DNA of 7,821 bases, taken from JALWSI01 sp964569095 [NCBI: uncultured Aquificales bacterium] (lineage in GTDB: Bacteria > Thermosulfidibacterota > Thermosulfidibacteria > Thermosulfidibacterales). The stretch spans positions 1 to 7,821 of the forward strand of contig CAZMTB010000175.1 of the NCBI GenBank assembly GCA_964569095.1, written 5' to 3'. Shown here one piece after another: positions 6,464 through 7,821 of the stretch. The notes under the pieces were generated by a model, which was not told the DNA's origin, made no database searches, and saw only the letters and a list, made by a program, of their open reading frames with translations. Numbering within the stretch: position 1 is the first letter of the stretch; the number at the start of each line of letters is the position of its first letter. The position numbers and the translations under genes are program-made.

Positions 6464-7712
6464 CTCCGTACCTCTCCTCGCCCCAGAGCTGGTAGAGCCT
6501 CTCCCTCATCAACCTCTCCCTGCCGAGTTCCGTGGGTCGGTAGTAAACCCTCTTCTCTGGAAGGTAGTTCTGCCTCACGAAGTGCCCGGGGTAGTCGTGG
6601 GGATACTTGTAGTACTTGTTGCCGGGAGAACGGTTGGTGATGTGTGGAGGCACCTCGGCGTCAACCTTGGGATCTTCAGCGTCGGACTGGGCCTTTTTGA
6701 GCGCCAAGTAGGCAGCGTTGCTCTTGGGAGCAGCTGCAGCGTAGACCGTGGCTTCAGCCAGCGGAATGGCACATTCAGGCATACCAACGGCCTCAACCGC
6801 CTTGAGGGCAGAGGTTGCCACCACGAGGGCCATGGGATCCGCGCATCCAACATCCTCAGCAGCAGCTATCACCAGGCGACGAGCGATGAATAGAGGATCC
6901 TCCCCCCCTTGTAGCATTCTGGCCATCCAGAAGAGAGCCGCGTCGGGATCAGAGCCGCGAATACTCTTGATGTATGCAGAGATAACGTCGTAGTGCTCGC
7001 TGCGCAGGTAGGAAGACGATCTTTTGCCCACAACCTCTCCAATCAATTCCAGGTCCAAAAGCTCGAGGTTCCTGTCCTCCGCGGCAATAGCGGCAAGCTC
7101 CAGGGCATTCAGTGCCCTACGGGCATCTCCGTTGGCGTGATCCACCAGTAGCTCCAACGCCTCTGGAGTAATCTCGAGGCCCTTGTCTCCCAGTCCCCTT
7201 TCGTCCTTCAAGGCCAACTCCAGAAGCTGCTGCACCTCCGAAGGGCTCAAAGGTTTAAAGGGAAATATGGTGAGCCGCGACGCCAACCCCCTGCTAAGGG
7301 TAGATCTTGGGTTCTCGGTAGAGGCACCGAGAAGCACGAAGAGACCCTCTTCCACATGGGGAAGAAGGCTCTCTTGCTGAACCTTGCTGAAACGATGAAT
7401 CTCGTCGACGAAGAGTAGGGTTGGTATTCCCCGTCTTCTATTCAGAAACGCCTTCTCCACGGCTGCCCTAATCTCCTTCACACCGTGGGAGACCGCGTTT
7501 AAACCCACAAAGTCTGCCTTCGCCTGCGCGGCAATGACGTAGGCCAATGCGGTCTTTCCGCAACCAGGAGGACCGTAAAAGACTGCGGCCCTCAGCAGAC
7601 CTCGCTCCAACATTGCCCGCAAAGGCATACCGGGAGCCAGAAGGTGACGCTGTCCCACCACCTCATCCAGGGTGCGGGGCCGCATTCTCCACGCAAGCGG
7701 AGCGTTCTGCAC
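6456..7712 (-). CDS. rarA: Replication-associated recombination protein A (RarA/MgsA), AAA+ ATPase
   Basis: RarA is a homotetrameric AAA+ ATPase related to clamp loaders that acts at stalled replication forks and in recombination. The 418 residues contain, in order: an N-terminal PLAWRMRPRTLDEVVGQ box (5-21); Walker A GPPGCGKT (47-54); Walker B LLFVDEIHRF (99-108, D103 and E104); sensor 1 GASTENP (129-135); the Ser-Arg (145-146) likely contributing the arginine finger; and sensor 2 GDARRAL (195-201). The C-terminal tetramerisation region includes HYDVISAYIKSIRGSDPDAA (240-259) and the conserved YKYPHDYPGHFVRQNYLP (368-385). The GTG start at 7712 is chosen because GGGAGGAGA sits 4 nt upstream, putting GGAGG 7 nt from the start, and the protein begins just before the conserved N-terminal box. 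It is the first gene of the run in this window, preceded by an untranslated leader. Confidence 0.96.
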   Translation of the reverse strand: MQNAPLAWRMRPRTLDEVVGQRHLLAPGMPLRAMLERGLLRAAVFYGPPGCGKTALAYVIAAQAKADFVGLNAVSHGVKEIRAAVEKAFLNRRRGIPTLLFVDEIHRFSKVQQESLLPHVEEGLFVLLGASTENPRSTLSRGLASRLTIFPFKPLSPSEVQQLLELALKDERGLGDKGLEITPEALELLVDHANGDARRALNALELAAIAAEDRNLELLDLELIGEVVGKRSSSYLRSEHYDVISAYIKSIRGSDPDAALFWMARMLQGGEDPLFIARRLVIAAAEDVGCADPMALVVATSALKAVEAVGMPECAIPLAEATVYAAAAPKSNAAYLALKKAQSDAEDPKVDAEVPPHITNRSPGNKYYKYPHDYPGHFVRQNYLPEKRVYYRPTELGRERLMRERLYQLWGEERYGDG

Positions 7713-7716
7713 TAAC

Positions 7717-7725
7717 TCTCCTCCC
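7717..7725 (-). promoter_or_regulatory. rarA: Ribosome binding site of rarA
   Basis: GGGAGGAGA followed by GTTA and then the GTG start. It decides the GTG start for rarA. An exact 9-nt complement, TCTCCTCCC, lies upstream in the same leader at 7759-7767, so the site could be folded into a stem. Confidence 0.8.
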
Positions 7726-7783
7726 TTTCGCCTACAGGAGAGGCTGAACGGGGGAGGTGGGAGGAGAAATCCCCAATCTATCT

Positions 7784-7802
7784 CAAAGGCAACGCCTCTT
7801 TG
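7784..7802 (-). other. Small hairpin in the rarA leader
   Basis: Minus-strand CAAAGAGGC-GTT-GCCTTTG can form a 7-bp stem with a 2-nt bulge and a 3-nt loop. It has no U-tract after it on either strand, so it does not look like a functional terminator. It may be a 5'-end stabiliser or chance. Confidence 0.3.
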
Positions 7803-7821
7803 GGTTGTCAGTCAAAAAAGA

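Larger units (their letters stand above)
7713..7821 (-). promoter_or_regulatory. Untranslated leader and possible promoter region of rarA
   Basis: No reading frame of note occupies these 109 nt. On the minus strand the segment opens with a T6 run (7814-7819), which could be the tail of a terminator of a gene beyond the window. It overlaps TTGACT (7810-7815), a good -35-like hexamer. At 16-18 nt spacing there is no recognisable -10 box, so the promoter is only suggested. The rest contains a hairpin at 7784-7802 and a pyrimidine-rich stretch complementary to the ribosome binding site. Confidence 0.35.

Noticed and set aside
5370-6640. Plus-strand open frames of 229 and 259 codons opposite rny, the cyclo-ligase gene and rarA
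   Set aside because: Leu-rich and Ser/Pro-rich translations reflect the antisense of the coiled coil and neighbouring codons; no motifs and no fitting ribosome binding sites.
7784-7821. Terminator formed by the hairpin near the right edge
   Set aside because: The stem is followed on the minus strand by AGATAGATTGGGG and on the plus strand by GGTTGTCAG, not by a U-tract. The T6 run on the minus strand lies before the stem.
1-7821. A defence, mobile or other novel multi-gene system
   Set aside because: All seven genes belong to well-known housekeeping families with intact motifs. There are no inverted repeats typical of insertion sequences, no regularly spaced repeats at the DNA level, and no visible change in codon use between genes.

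Overview
The window holds one tightly packed run of seven genes, all on the minus strand and so read from right to left: rarA, a 5-formyltetrahydrofolate cyclo-ligase gene, rny, ymdB, folD, xseA and hflX. hflX runs off the left edge. No plus-strand gene, RNA gene, mobile element, CRISPR array or sign of recent transfer could be supported.

The organism is a bacterium of moderately high GC, with many AGG/AGA arginine and CTC/CTG leucine codons, strong GGAGG-type ribosome binding sites, and GTG as well as ATG starts. A membrane-anchored RNase Y next to a YmdB-family phosphodiesterase, plus a long-form HflX, points to an anaerobic lineage of Bacillota or Synergistota. Synergistota is a weak preference from the general look of the proteins, not a demonstrated assignment.

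Layout from the transcription start side: 7713-7821 is an untranslated leader with a small hairpin and a segment complementary to the rarA ribosome binding site. rarA (6456-7712) overlaps the cyclo-ligase gene (5894-6463) by 8 nt. A 20-nt gap leads to rny (4302-5873), and 13 nt to ymdB (3491-4288). ymdB overlaps folD (2650-3510) by 20 nt. The only sizeable internal gap, about 120 nt at 2530-2649, precedes xseA (1150-2529), whose stop overlaps the GTG start of hflX (1-1153, partial) by 4 nt. This packing implies co-transcription, with the folD-xseA gap the only place for a possible internal signal.

The genes fall into three jobs. Genome maintenance: RarA at stalled forks and the Exo VII large subunit. 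One-carbon folate metabolism: the cyclo-ligase returns 5-formyl-THF to 5,10-methenyl-THF, which FolD interconverts with 5,10-methylene-THF and 10-formyl-THF. RNA decay and ribosome rescue: RNase Y, YmdB and HflX. This is housekeeping content. I found no new multi-gene system. The points most worth checking are a possible JAMM/MPN-like domain in the HflX N-terminal extension, the absence of xseB after xseA, a 45-residue repeat in the XseA stalk, and the two untranslated segments.
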